Assembly (NCBI RefSeq): GCF_017876625.1
Contig: NZ_JAGIOH010000001.1
Coordinates: 5,229,501 to 5,293,500, forward strand
Length of the DNA: 64,000 bases
Source: Streptomyces syringium
Lineage (GTDB): Bacteria > Actinomycetota > Actinomycetes > Streptomycetales > Streptomycetaceae
Direction: 5' to 3'
The notes under the pieces were generated by a model. The model was not told the DNA's origin, did no database searches, and saw only the letters and a list, made by a program, of their open reading frames with translations. How positions within the stretch are numbered: the stretch's first letter is position 1; each line of letters opens with the position of its first letter. The position numbers and the translations under genes are program-made. Shown here piece by piece: positions 37,120-46,326 of the stretch.

Positions 37120-40100
37120 CTACTTCTGGGACTGCTTGCCACTCGATCGAGTTGCCCCCGCGCCCGCAGCCGCCTTCACCCCACCGTCCTTGGTGCCGCC
37201 TGCCCCCGGGGCCTCAAATGATTCCAACGCTTCCAACACGTCCTGGACACGGGAAATCTCGGCATTGATGTCCTCCCGACGGCGCACCAACACCTCCAAC
37301 TCCCGCTTTCCCTCCTCGACGAGCCGCTTGGCCTCCTCCGCACCCTCGGTGCGCAGGCGCTCGGACTCGCGTACAGCGGCCGCCTTCTTCTGCTCGGCCT
37401 CCTTCAGCAGCCCCTCGGCCTTCCGCACGGCGGCGATCCGGACCTTGTTGGCCTCGGCCCCGGCGTCGGAGACCAGCTTCTTCGCCTTCTCCTCCGCCGC
37501 CGCCAGCTGCTCGGTGGCCGCCGCGACGAGCTTGTCGCAGCGCTCACCCGCCGACTGCATCGCCTCGGCCGCCTCCCGGCGGGCCCGGTCGTGCAGCTCC
37601 TCGACCTCTCCCTCGAGCCGCGAGCGCAGCTCCTCGGCCCGCTCCCTTATGGCCGTCGCGTCCCCGCGCGCCTCCGCGAGCATGGTGTTCGCATCGGTAC
37701 GGGCCTGCTCCACCAGCGCGTTGCCCTCGCCGGTGGCCTCCTTCACGATCCGCTCGGCCTCCCGGCGGGCGGCGCCCACCATGGTGTCGGCCTGCTCCTC
37801 CGCGGCCGCGGCGGCCCGCAGGGCCTCCTCCTGGGCCTTGGCGATCAGGGCGTCCGCCTGCTCGGCGGCCTCGGTGCGCTTCTGCGCCGCCGCGTCCCGC
37901 GCCTGGTCGATGGTCCGCTCGCCCTCGGCCCGCGCCTCGGACCGCAGCCGCTCCGCCTCCAGCACGGCATCGGCCTTGATCTTCGCGGAGTCGGCACGCG
38001 TGCTGTTCGCGTTCTCCTGCGCGGAGTTGAGCGCGGCCTCGGCCTCCAGCCGCATCCGCTCGGCCTCCGCCGTCGCCTCCGCGACGAGGGCGTCCGCCTG
38101 CTCGGCGGCCTCCGTGCGGCGGGCGTTCGCGGCCTCCCGGGCCTCGTCCAGGGCCTTGGCGGCCTCGGTACGCAGCCGGTCCGCCTCGGCGGTGGCCTCG
38201 GCCATGAGCGCGTCGGCCTGCTCGCCGGCCTCCGTGCGCCGGGCGTCGGCGGCCTCCCGGGCCTCCTCGGCCGTACGGGCCGCCTCGGCCCGGGCCGTCT
38301 CCAGGCTCTCCTCGGCCTCGGCACGCATCCGCTCGGCCTGAGCCGTCGCCTCGGCGATCAGCTCATCGGCCTGCTTGGCCGCCTCCGTGCGCCGCGCACC
38401 CGCCGCCTCGCGGGCCTCGTCGACGATGCGGTCCGCGTCGTCCTGCGCGGAAGAGGTCAGCTCCGTCGCCGCGTTGACGATCCGTTCGGCCTCGGCGTGA
38501 CCCTCGGCCCGCATCTTGTTCGCGTCCTCGCGGGCCTCGGCGCGCGCACGCGACGCGTCCTGCTCGGCCGACGCGAGCGCGTCGGAGGCGTCGATGCGCA
38601 TCTGCTGCGCCTTGGCCGACGCGTCCGAGACCATCCGCTCGGCCTCGGCCGTCGCCTTGGCGATCAGCTCGTCGGCCTGCTCGGCGGCCTCCGTGCGGTG
38701 CGCGTTCGCGGCCTCACGGGCCTCGTCCACGGTCCGCTCGGCCTCGGCGACCAGCCGCTCGGCCTCCGCCGTGGCCTCCGCCTTGTGCGTCTCGGCGAAC
38801 TCCTGCGCCTCGTCGAGGGCCTTGGCGGCCTCGGCCTGCAGCCGCTCCGCCTCCGCGGTCGCCTCGGCCACGAGGGCCTCGGCCCGCCCGGCGGCCTCCG
38901 CGCGATGCGCCTCGGCGCGCTCGCGGGCCGTGTCCACCGTCGCGGTGGCCTCGGCCACCAGCCGCTCGGCCTCCGCGGTCGCCTCGGCCAGGAGCGCGTC
39001 CGCCTGACCGGCGGCCTCCGTGCGACGGGCGTTCGCGGCGTCCCGGGCGTCGTCGAGCACCTGGGCGGCCTCGGCCCGCAGCCGGTCCGCCTCGATCGTC
39101 GCCTCGATCACGAGGGCGTCGGCCTGCTCCGCGGCCTCGGCACGCTTGGCGTCCGCGGCCTTACGGGCCTCGTCCGCCGTCCGGGCCGCCTCGGCCCGGG
39201 CCAGCTCGACCGTCTCCTCGGCCTCCGTGACCAGCTTCTCCGCCTCGGCCATGGCCTCGGCGAGCAACTGGTCCGCCTGCTCGGCGGCCTCGGTACGCCG
39301 GGCGTTCGCGGCCTCCCGCGCCTCGTCCAGTGTGCGGGCGGCCTCCGCCTCCAGCCGCTGCCCCTCGGCGACGGCCTCCTCGACCGTCCGCTCCGCCAGC
39401 GCCTTCGCGGCGTCCTTCGCCGCCTGCGCCTCGGCCCGCATCCGGGCAGCGTCCTCGCCGCCGCGCTCGCGCTCGGCATAGGCGTCGGCACGGACCCGGT
39501 CCGCTTCCTCCTGCGCCTCGGTACGGGTCCGCTCGGCGTTGTGCTCGGCCGCCGAGCGCAGCCCGGCGATCTCCTCCTCGGCCTGCTCGTGCAGCCCCGC
39601 GACCGCGTCCCGCACCTGCTGGGCCGTCAGCTCGGCGGCGGCCACCAGCTCGGTGGCGCGCTGCTCGGCCTCCTCGACCAGCCGCCGCGCCTCCTCCTGC
39701 GCCTCCGTGACCCGCTTACGGGCCGACGCCAGCAGCTCCTCGCTCTGCTCATGGGCCGCGGCACGCTCGGCCTGCGCCTCCGTACGGGCGTCACCGAGCA
39801 GCTCCTCGGCCTCGCGACGCCGGCGGGCGGCCTCCTCCTGCGCGGCCGTCAGGGCCTCGGCGGCCTCGGCGGCCGTCCGCTCGGCCGCGGCGTTCGCCTC
39901 GGCCCGCACCCGGTCGGCCTTCTCCCGCGCCTCGGCGCGCAGCCGCTCCGCCTCCGCGGCGGCCTCGGTCCGCAGCCGCACGGCCACGGCCTCGCCCTCG
40001 GTACGCGCGGCGGCCGCCTCCTCGGCGGCCTCGGCGCGCAGCCGCTCGGCCTCCGTCTCGGCCTGCGCCTGGAGCGTACGGATCCGCTCCGCGGACTCCG

Positions 40101-41940
40101 CACGGAGCCGCTCGGTCTCCTCGGCGGTCTCCCGGCGCAGCCGCTCGGCCTCCGTGCGGGCCTCGCGCAGCGCCGTCTCAGCGGACTCCACCCGCTGCTC
40201 GGCCTCGGTGTGCAGCCGCGTCAGCTCCGCGTCCGCCTCCTCGCGGCGCGCCTTCGCGGCCCGCTCGGCCTCCTCGCGCAGCTGCCGGGCGGCCTCCGCC
40301 GCCTCGGTGCGGGTGCGCGTCGCGTGGTCCTCGGCCTCCTCGGCCATCTCCTCGGCCTCGGCGCGGGACCGCTCCAGCACCTCCTCGGCCTGCTTGCGCA
40401 GGCCCGCCGCGCGCTCGGCGGCCTCGGCGCGCACCCGCTCGCTCTCGGCGTTCGCGCCGCCCCGGGTCTCCTCCGCGTCGGCCTTGGCCTTGGCGAGCAG
40501 CTCCTCGGCGGTGCTGGCCGCCTCCTCGATCTGCTGGAGCGCCTCCCGGCGCGCCTCACCCCGGATCCGCTCGCCCTCGGCGACCGCTTCGGCCCGCAGC
40601 TGCTCGGCCTCGCCGCGCAGCCGCCGTGCCTCCTCCTGGAGCTCGACGGTCTTGGCGCGGTACTCCTTGGTGTCGTCCTTCGCCTCGCCCTTGAGCTGCT
40701 CGGCGGTGTCCGCCGCCTGCTCACGCAGCCGCTCGGCCTCGGCCTCCGCCTCCCGGCGGATCCGCTCGGCCTCCTCGGCGGCCGCCTTCGTGGCGGCACG
40801 GGCGTCCTCGGACGCCTTGGTCAGGATCTCCTCCGCCGTCCGGGCGGCCTTCGCGAGCTGCGCCGCGGAGTCCTCGGCGGCGGCACTGCGGGCGTTGTCG
40901 GACGCCTCGGCCAGCAGCCGGTCGGCCTCCGCCCGGGCATCGGCGCGCAGCTGCTCCGCCTCGGCCTTGAGGGCCTCGGCCTCCTTCGTCGCCTCGCCCA
41001 CCAGGCGGGCGATCTCGGCCTTGGCGGTACGGGTGCGCTGCTCGTTCTCCGACTCGGCGGACGTCAGCCGGCGGGCGGCGGACTCCTTCGCCTCGGTGAC
41101 GAGCTTCTCGGCCTCGGCGCGCGCCTCGCGCAGCGCCGTGTCGGCCTCCTGCATCCGCGCCTCGGCGCCGCGCGTCAGCTCGGCCGCCGTCGTACGGGCC
41201 TGGTCGGACTCCGCGCTCGTGGCCGTGCGCAGCTGCTCGGCGTGGTCGGTGGCCTCCTGGGCCTGCGCGGACGCGGCGGTCAGCAGCCGCTCCGCGTCGG
41301 TGCGCGCCCGGCGCAGTATCGCTTCCGCTTCGGCGCGCGCCTCCTCGGCGGCCGCCCCGAGCCGGGCCCGGGCCTGCTCGGTCAGCCGCTGGGCCTCCGC
41401 GCGGGCGGCGGCCAGCGCGGCCTCCGACTCCGCCCGGGACTCCTCCAGCAGCCGCCGCGCCTGCGACTCCGTGCGGGCCCGCAGCTGCTCGGCCCAGGCC
41501 ACGTTCTCGTTGACGTGCGACTCGACGGTCTGGCGGCGCTCGTTGAGCTCCTCGTCGAGCCGCTGCCGGCGCGCGACGGCCTCGGCGTGCAGCTCGGCCT
41601 CCATCCGGGCCTGGCGCTCGGCCTGCTCCTGGAGGAGACGCTGCGTCTGGGCCCGGGCCTCGCGCAGCTCGCGCTCGGCGTCGGTGCGGAGCTGTTCCGC
41701 CTGAATCTGGGCATTACGGAGCAACTGCTCCGCCTGGTACCCGATATCGGCGGTGTCGTATGCCGGACGGTGGGCGAGAGTGCGGCGCGCCTCGTGGAGC
41801 TTGGCGCGCAGCACCTCGACCTGATAGCCGAGGTCGTCGGCGTGCTGGACCGCCTTCTCCCGCTCCTTCTTCAGCCGCTCCATCTCGGCTTCGAATTGCG
41901 AGAGGTGGTCGTCAGCCTCGTAGCGGTCGTTGCCCCGCAC
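37120..41940 (-). CDS. scy: Polarisome scaffold coiled-coil protein Scy
   Basis: 1606-residue coiled-coil protein with a short N-terminal head (MRGNDRYEADDHLSQFEAEM, GTG start at 41940), a heptad-rich first part, and a long hendecad-type rod made of Ala/Glu/Arg units. Scy organises the tip polarisome with DivIVA and FilP and sets branching. From memory S. coelicolor Scy is 1326 residues, so this one is about 280 longer. Units starting at 39303, 39150, 39030, 38910, 38790 and 38703 have lengths 51, 40, 40, 40 and 29 residues, changing in steps of 11. Its antisense frame is open for 4.5 kb because of codon bias and is not a gene. Confidence 0.92.
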   Translation of the reverse strand: MRGNDRYEADDHLSQFEAEMERLKKEREKAVQHADDLGYQVEVLRAKLHEARRTLAHRPAYDTADIGYQAEQLLRNAQIQAEQLRTDAERELREARAQTQRLLQEQAERQARMEAELHAEAVARRQRLDEELNERRQTVESHVNENVAWAEQLRARTESQARRLLEESRAESEAALAAARAEAQRLTEQARARLGAAAEEARAEAEAILRRARTDAERLLTAASAQAQEATDHAEQLRTATSAESDQARTTAAELTRGAEARMQEADTALREARAEAEKLVTEAKESAARRLTSAESENEQRTRTAKAEIARLVGEATKEAEALKAEAEQLRADARAEADRLLAEASDNARSAAAEDSAAQLAKAARTAEEILTKASEDARAATKAAAEEAERIRREAEAEAERLREQAADTAEQLKGEAKDDTKEYRAKTVELQEEARRLRGEAEQLRAEAVAEGERIRGEARREALQQIEEAASTAEELLAKAKADAEETRGGANAESERVRAEAAERAAGLRKQAEEVLERSRAEAEEMAEEAEDHATRTRTEAAEAARQLREEAERAAKARREEADAELTRLHTEAEQRVESAETALREARTEAERLRRETAEETERLRAESAERIRTLQAQAETEAERLRAEAAEEAAAARTEGEAVAVRLRTEAAAEAERLRAEAREKADRVRAEANAAAERTAAEAAEALTAAQEEAARRRREAEELLGDARTEAQAERAAAHEQSEELLASARKRVTEAQEEARRLVEEAEQRATELVAAAELTAQQVRDAVAGLHEQAEEEIAGLRSAAEHNAERTRTEAQEEADRVRADAYAERERGGEDAARMRAEAQAAKDAAKALAERTVEEAVAEGQRLEAEAARTLDEAREAANARRTEAAEQADQLLAEAMAEAEKLVTEAEETVELARAEAARTADEARKAADAKRAEAAEQADALVIEATIEADRLRAEAAQVLDDARDAANARRTEAAGQADALLAEATAEAERLVAEATATVDTARERAEAHRAEAAGRAEALVAEATAEAERLQAEAAKALDEAQEFAETHKAEATAEAERLVAEAERTVDEAREAANAHRTEAAEQADELIAKATAEAERMVSDASAKAQQMRIDASDALASAEQDASRARAEAREDANKMRAEGHAEAERIVNAATELTSSAQDDADRIVDEAREAAGARRTEAAKQADELIAEATAQAERMRAEAEESLETARAEAARTAEEAREAADARRTEAGEQADALMAEATAEADRLRTEAAKALDEAREAANARRTEAAEQADALVAEATAEAERMRLEAEAALNSAQENANSTRADSAKIKADAVLEAERLRSEARAEGERTIDQARDAAAQKRTEAAEQADALIAKAQEEALRAAAAAEEQADTMVGAARREAERIVKEATGEGNALVEQARTDANTMLAEARGDATAIRERAEELRSRLEGEVEELHDRARREAAEAMQSAGERCDKLVAAATEQLAAAEEKAKKLVSDAGAEANKVRIAAVRKAEGLLKEAEQKKAAAVRESERLRTEGAEEAKRLVEEGKRELEVLVRRREDINAEISRVQDVLEALESFEAPGAGGTKDGGVKAAAGAGATRSSGKQSQK

Positions 41941-42115
41941 TGCGCGGTCCCATCCGTCCCCTGGTCGCGTTGGCGGCCGGCCCCGTCCTGCGTACTGGTG
42001 GAACCCCGGAGCCCGCCCTTCCGAAGAAATGGTGTCAGATCATCGGTACAGCCTGGGCCGGGCCCCACCCGTACCCCGGCTGAGCCTGCACTCTACCGGC
42101 CGGGGGAGGCAGTGG
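41941..42115. other. Intergenic region upstream of scy, 175 bp
   Basis: Lies between scy and the methylmalonyl-CoA epimerase gene, both on the minus strand. It should contain the scy promoter and the epimerase transcript end; no clear boxes or hairpin were found. Confidence 0.3.
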
Positions 42116-42556
42116 TCAGTGCTCCGTCCCGGGGGTGGTCGCCGAGGTGACCAGTTCGGTGAGAACGCCGTGACAGTCCTTGGGGTGCAGGAAGGTGATC
42201 CGGGAGCCCATCGAACCGATCCGCGGCTCCTCGTAGAGGACCCGTACGCCCTTGTCCCGGATGGCCGCCGCGTCGCCGTCCACGTCGGCGGTGCCGAAGG
42301 CGATGTGATGGACCCCTTCCCCGTTCTTCGCAAGCCACTTGCCGACCGCGGAGTCCTCCCGGGTGGGCTCCAGGAGCTGGAGGTAGGACGCCCCGCCGTC
42401 GGACGTCTCATTGATCTTGAGCATGGCCTCGCGCACGCCCTGCTCCTCGTTGACCTCGCTGTGGAACACCTCGAAGCCATACGTGGCACGGTAGAACTCG
42501 ACAGTCTTGTCGAGGTCGAAACAGGCGATCCCGATGTGGTCGATTCGCGTCAGCAT
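42116..42556 (-). CDS. mce: Methylmalonyl-CoA epimerase
   Basis: 146-residue VOC-fold metalloenzyme converting (2S)- and (2R)-methylmalonyl-CoA. Visible metal ligands are His7 (RIDHIGIA), a central Gln/Glu in SYLQLLEP, His in GVHHIAFG and the final Glu in VLTELV. It supplies extender units for polyketides and links propionate catabolism to methylmalonyl-CoA mutase. It is divergent from the thiolase gene with a shared 137-bp promoter region. Confidence 0.93.
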   Translation of the reverse strand: MLTRIDHIGIACFDLDKTVEFYRATYGFEVFHSEVNEEQGVREAMLKINETSDGGASYLQLLEPTREDSAVGKWLAKNGEGVHHIAFGTADVDGDAAAIRDKGVRVLYEEPRIGSMGSRITFLHPKDCHGVLTELVTSATTPGTEH

Positions 42557-42613
42557 GGCTCCAGTGCACCGCCGTACGCGTGGTTACGCAACGTGCGCGC
42601 GATCACACCCGCT

Positions 42614-42647
42614 GCCCGGTGACCGGGCGGGTACCGCTCAGTACATT
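42614..42647 (+). promoter_or_regulatory. Promoter of the thiolase gene with overlapping palindrome
   Basis: GTGACC (42619-42624) and TACATT (42642-42647) are 17 bp apart, a good housekeeping-type promoter. The palindrome GCCCGGT-G-ACCGGGC (42614-42628) covers the -35 box, so a repressor may bind there. It points toward the thiolase gene 47 bp downstream. Confidence 0.55.
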
Positions 42648-42693
42648 GACGGAAACCCTCGTTAACCTCCTCCGCTCGAAGGGGCCGCGCCTC

Positions 42694-43905
42694 ATGACCG
42701 GTACGAACGGTTCCACCGACAAGACCTCCGTGATCGTCGCGGGCGCCCGGACGCCCATGGGCCGCCTCCTCGGATCGCTGCGCACCTTCTCCGGTGCCGA
42801 CCTGGGCGGGGTGGCCATCAAGGCGGCCCTGGACCGGGCGGGCATCGGCGGCGACCAGGTCCAGTACGTGATCATGGGCCAGGTGCTGCAGGCCGGCGCC
42901 GGGCAGATCCCGGCCCGCCAGGCGGCCGTCAAGGGCGGCATCCCGATGAGCGTGCCCGCCCTCACCATCAACAAGGTCTGCCTCTCGGGCCTCGACGCCA
43001 TCGCGCTGGCCGACCAGCTCATCCGCGCGGGCGAGTTCGACATCGTGGTGGCCGGCGGCCAGGAGTCGATGACCAACGCCCCGCACCTGCTGCCCAAGTC
43101 CCGTGAGGGCTACAAGTACGGCGCGATCGAGATGCTCGACGCGATGGCGCACGACGGGTTGACGGACGCGTTCGAGAACATCGCCATGGGCGAGTCGACC
43201 GAGAAGCACAACACCCGTCTCGGTATCGCCCGCGCCGCGCAGGACGAGATCGCGGCCGGCTCCCACCAGCGCGCCGCCGCCGCCCAGAAGAACGGCCTCT
43301 TCGAGGCGGAGATCACCCCCGTGGAGATCCCGCAGCGCAAGGGCGAGCCCGTCATCTTCAGCAAGGACGAGGGCATCCGCCCGGAGACCACCGTCGAGTC
43401 GCTGGCCAAGCTGCGGCCCGCTTTCGCCAAGGACGGCACGATCACGGCCGGTACGTCCTCGCAGATCTCCGACGGCGCCGCCGCCGTGGTCGTGATGAGC
43501 AAGGCCAAGGCCGAGGAGCTCGGCCTGGAGTGGATCGCCGAGATCGGCGCCCACGGAAATGTGGCCGGGCCGGACAATTCCCTCCAGTCCCAGCCGTCCA
43601 ACGCGATCAACCACGCGCTGGGCAAGGAGGGCCTCACCGTCGATGACCTCGATCTCATCGAGATCAACGAGGCGTTCGCCGCGGTGGCCGTGCAGTCAAT
43701 GAAGGACCTCGGGGTATCCCCGGAAAAGGTGAACGTCAACGGCGGAGCCATCGCGCTCGGCCACCCCATCGGTATGTCGGGTGCCCGCATCGTGCTGCAC
43801 CTCGCGCTGGAGCTGAAGCGGCGCGGCGGCGGCGTGGGCGCGGCGGCGCTGTGCGGTGGCGGCGGCCAGGGCGACGCGCTGATCATCCGGGTGCCGGGGA
43901 ACTGA
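42694..43905 (+). CDS. Acetyl-CoA C-acetyltransferase (thiolase)
   Basis: 403-residue thiolase that condenses two acetyl-CoA into acetoacetyl-CoA or cleaves it. The nucleophile cysteine sits in INKVCLSGLDAI, followed by NEAFAAVAVQS, GGAIALGHPIGMSGAR and the C-terminal CGGGGQGDA with the second catalytic cysteine. ATG 42694 gives MTGTNGSTDKTSVIVAGART; the frame upstream to 42580 overlaps the promoter. It may operate with the 3-hydroxybutyryl-CoA dehydrogenase at 23447. meaB follows 66 bp downstream. Confidence 0.94.
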   Translation: MTGTNGSTDKTSVIVAGARTPMGRLLGSLRTFSGADLGGVAIKAALDRAGIGGDQVQYVIMGQVLQAGAGQIPARQAAVKGGIPMSVPALTINKVCLSGLDAIALADQLIRAGEFDIVVAGGQESMTNAPHLLPKSREGYKYGAIEMLDAMAHDGLTDAFENIAMGESTEKHNTRLGIARAAQDEIAAGSHQRAAAAQKNGLFEAEITPVEIPQRKGEPVIFSKDEGIRPETTVESLAKLRPAFAKDGTITAGTSSQISDGAAAVVVMSKAKAEELGLEWIAEIGAHGNVAGPDNSLQSQPSNAINHALGKEGLTVDDLDLIEINEAFAAVAVQSMKDLGVSPEKVNVNGGAIALGHPIGMSGARIVLHLALELKRRGGGVGAAALCGGGGQGDALIIRVPGN

Positions 43906-43971
43906 CCCTCCCGGGACCCTCCCGGATTCCGACGCGCGGGCTCGGGCTTTCTCAGATCGAACGGAGCAGTC

Positions 43972-44940
43972 ATGGCGGACGTCCCCACGCTGGTCGAGCA
44001 GGCACGGGAAGGCCGGCCGCGTGCCGTGGCCCGGCTGATCTCCCTGGTCGAGGGGGCGTCCCCGCAGCTGCGCGAGGTGATGGCGGCGCTGGCCCCGCTG
44101 ACCGGCGGGGCGTACGTCGTCGGCCTCACCGGCTCGCCCGGCGTCGGCAAGTCCACCTCCACCTCGGGCCTGGTCTCCGCCTACCGCCGGGCGGGCAAGC
44201 GGGTCGGCGTCCTCGCCGTCGACCCGTCCTCCCCGTTCTCGGGCGGCGCCCTGCTCGGTGACCGCGTGCGGATGTCCGACCACGCCTCCGACCCGGGGGT
44301 CTACATCCGCTCGATGGCCACCCGCGGCCACCTCGGCGGCTTGGCCTGGGCCGCCCCCCAGGCCATCCGGGTGCTGGACGCGGCGGGCTGCGACGTGATC
44401 CTCGTCGAGACGGTGGGCGTGGGGCAGTCCGAGGTGGAGATCGCCTCCCAGGCCGATACGAGCGTGGTGCTGCTGGCCCCGGGCATGGGCGACGGCATCC
44501 AGGCCGCCAAGGCGGGCATCCTGGAGATCGGCGACGTCTACGTCGTCAACAAGGCCGACCGCGACGGCGCCGACGCCACGGCCCGCGAGCTGAACCACAT
44601 GCTGGGCCTCGGCGAGTCCCGTGGCCCGGGCGACTGGCGGCCCCCCATCGTCAAGACCGTCGCCGCGCGCGGTGAGGGTCTCGACGAGGTCGTCGAGGCG
44701 CTGGAGAAGCACCGGGCGTGGATGGAGGAGCGCGGCGTCCTGTCGGAGCGGCGCGTGGCACGGGCGGCCCGCGAAGTGGAGACCATCGCGGTGACCGCCC
44801 TGCGCGAGCGCATCGGCGACCTGCACGGCGACCGCCGCCTGGACGCGCTGGCGGAGCGGATCGTCGCCGGCGACCTGGACCCGTACGCGGCGGCGGACGA
44901 GCTGGTGGCGGGCATTGCGGAGGGCATCACGGAGGGCTGA
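43972..44940 (+). CDS. meaB: Methylmalonyl-CoA mutase-associated GTPase MeaB
   Basis: 322-residue G3E-type GTPase that guards B12-dependent acyl-CoA mutases, gating cofactor loading and removing damaged cobalamin. Walker A is GLTGSPGVGKST, then DPSSPFSGGALLGDR and RSMATRGHLGG, both family signatures; the base-specificity motif is NKAD. The gene lies with mce and serves methylmalonyl-CoA and probably isobutyryl-CoA mutase (icmA at 62272). Confidence 0.95.
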   Translation: MADVPTLVEQAREGRPRAVARLISLVEGASPQLREVMAALAPLTGGAYVVGLTGSPGVGKSTSTSGLVSAYRRAGKRVGVLAVDPSSPFSGGALLGDRVRMSDHASDPGVYIRSMATRGHLGGLAWAAPQAIRVLDAAGCDVILVETVGVGQSEVEIASQADTSVVLLAPGMGDGIQAAKAGILEIGDVYVVNKADRDGADATARELNHMLGLGESRGPGDWRPPIVKTVAARGEGLDEVVEALEKHRAWMEERGVLSERRVARAAREVETIAVTALRERIGDLHGDRRLDALAERIVAGDLDPYAAADELVAGIAEGITEG

Positions 44941-44946
44941 GACCCG

Positions 44947-45669
44947 TCAGCCCTCGACTCCGGTGGCGGTGTGGGCCGCGCCCACGGGCTTGGACTCGGG
45001 TGAGCCGCGCTGGCGCAGATAGATCGACAGCACCGCCATGGAGGCGACGGCGAGCAGTTCGGACTGCCAGTTCTGCAGGGTGCGGTCCCAGAAGTCCGGC
45101 AGCACCAGGTACTCGCCCCAGCTGTTCGGTGCCTGCAATTCCCTGAGCTGCCGCTCGTTGTGGGCGGCCACGCCGGTGACGGACTGGGCCAGCCAGGACA
45201 GCAGGAAGATGGTGCCCATGACCATGCCCAGCGAGCGGGCGTAGGTGGTCTGCCGCCAGCCGCGCTTCTTGGCCCAGCGAGGTGAGTCCTGCTTGGCGTG
45301 CTCGCCGACCATCTGCTCCTTGTCCGACTCGGTGCCCGCCTTGTGCGGTTCCTTGGACTCCGGCGAACCGCGCTGCACCAGCCATACGGTGACGAAGATG
45401 TAGAGGAAGAACTGCAGGTACTCCGACTGCCAGTTCTCGGTGACGTCCACCGCGAAGTCCGAGGACGTCACATAGCCGCCGAAGTCGACCCGGGCCAGGC
45501 CCTCGTCGACGAGCTGGCTGTTGAACTCCGCGTGCCCGGCGATGGCTTGGCCCACGAGGGTGAGCAAGAAGCCGATGCCGAAGGCGAGTCCGAGGCCGTT
45601 GTCGCGCAGGAAGCTCCGCTGCGGCGGGGTGTGCTGCCGCTGCTCCTCGTCGCCCGTCGGCTCCTTCAT
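44947..45669 (-). CDS. DUF6766 family membrane protein
   Basis: 240 residues with four transmembrane segments arranged as an internal duplication: each half has a hydrophobic helix (FLLTLVGQAIAG / FLLSWLAQSVTG), a soluble loop, ENWQSE or QNWQSE, a second helix, and the same ending QRGSPESK. I recognise the DUF6766 type but no function. ATG 45669 overlaps the stop of a 27-codon upstream gene (ATGA). It is the last gene of a three-gene operon with a lipoprotein. Confidence 0.75.
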   Translation of the reverse strand: MKEPTGDEEQRQHTPPQRSFLRDNGLGLAFGIGFLLTLVGQAIAGHAEFNSQLVDEGLARVDFGGYVTSSDFAVDVTENWQSEYLQFFLYIFVTVWLVQRGSPESKEPHKAGTESDKEQMVGEHAKQDSPRWAKKRGWRQTTYARSLGMVMGTIFLLSWLAQSVTGVAAHNERQLRELQAPNSWGEYLVLPDFWDRTLQNWQSELLAVASMAVLSIYLRQRGSPESKPVGAAHTATGVEG

Positions 45670-45749
45670 CGGTACATCAGCCCCAGCGTCATGAAGTACG
45701 CCAGGCCGGCGGCCAGGAGCAGCAGGATTCCGATGAACATCACCTTCAC
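45666..45749 (-). CDS. 27-residue single-pass membrane peptide
   Basis: Short reading frame missed by size filters: a GTG start at 45749 (or ATG 45740) encodes one hydrophobic helix (MFIGILLLLAAGLAYFMTL core) and ends MYR. Its stop overlaps the ATG of the DUF6766 gene (ATGA) and it begins 6 bp after the lipoprotein stop, so it sits tightly within the operon and is likely translated. It resembles small accessory peptides of membrane complexes (KdpF-like in style), or a coupling leader. Confidence 0.6.
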   Translation of the reverse strand: MKVMFIGILLLLAAGLAYFMTLGLMYR

Positions 45750-45755
45750 CCGCTC

Positions 45756-46163
45756 TCACCCGCCCTTGATCTCGCACTGGTACGGCTTGTCCGGGCGCTC
45801 CTCGCAGCCCGCCGCGGTGACTTTCCAGCCGCCGGGGAACCGCGACAGGAACAGGGTGTCCGCCGTGAGAACGGCTCGGGCCTGGTTGCCGTAGACGTCC
45901 ACGTGCCGCACCGGGCCACCGGCCGGCACGTCTTCCTGACCGACGGCTTCCTCGCACGTCGCGCGTGCCGACTGGGCGAGCTCCTCGCGGGTGGCGGGGG
46001 CCAGTACGGCACACACCTTCGCGTACTGCCGGGACCCGAGGGCCTTCTCGAAGAGGGCGCTGGCCGCGGTGGCCCCGTCGCGCCGTTCGGAGACCGTTCC
46101 GCATCCGCTCGCCGCGGACACGGCCGCCACCGCGATCACCACCCCGAACCATCGGCCGGTCAC
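45756..46163 (-). CDS. Putative lipoprotein
   Basis: 135 residues with a lipoprotein signal peptide (MTGRWFGVVIAVAAVSAASGC; lipobox AASGC, so Cys21 would be lipidated) and a ~110-residue extracellular domain with three further cysteines. No known domain recognised; the fold with KVCAVLAPATREEL and WKVTAAGCEE resembles small secreted actinobacterial proteins. GTG start at 46163. First gene of the operon with the 27-residue peptide and the DUF6766 protein. Confidence 0.7.
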   Translation of the reverse strand: MTGRWFGVVIAVAAVSAASGCGTVSERRDGATAASALFEKALGSRQYAKVCAVLAPATREELAQSARATCEEAVGQEDVPAGGPVRHVDVYGNQARAVLTADTLFLSRFPGGWKVTAAGCEERPDKPYQCEIKGG

Positions 46164-46179
46164 AGGCCACCTCGCTCAC

Positions 46180-46326
46180 CCGGCCGGGCCGCGAAGCCGC
46201 TGGTCCGACGGCCGACCCTGTCGATCAGTGCGGCATCGGTACCCGGGCGGCCCGTTTTCCACGCCTTGGGGTGCGCCGTTCGGCCCAATCGCCTCGCCGA
46301 GCCTCGTCGAGCGGGCGGTGGATGGG
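46180..46326. other. Intergenic region, 147 bp
   Basis: Upstream of the lipoprotein operon and downstream of the 335-residue membrane protein gene (both minus strand). It should hold the operon promoter; no clear motif seen. Confidence 0.3.

Noticed and set aside
38100..39310. CRISPR-like regular repeats
   Set aside because: The periodicity is in multiples of 33 nt plus 21, lies within one reading frame and encodes coiled-coil hendecads; there are no spacers.
37591..42150. 1519-residue open frame on the + strand opposite scy
   Set aside because: It is rich in Leu, Gly and Arg with no domain, as expected for the antisense of GCN/GAR-rich coiled-coil codons; Scy on the other strand is clearly real.
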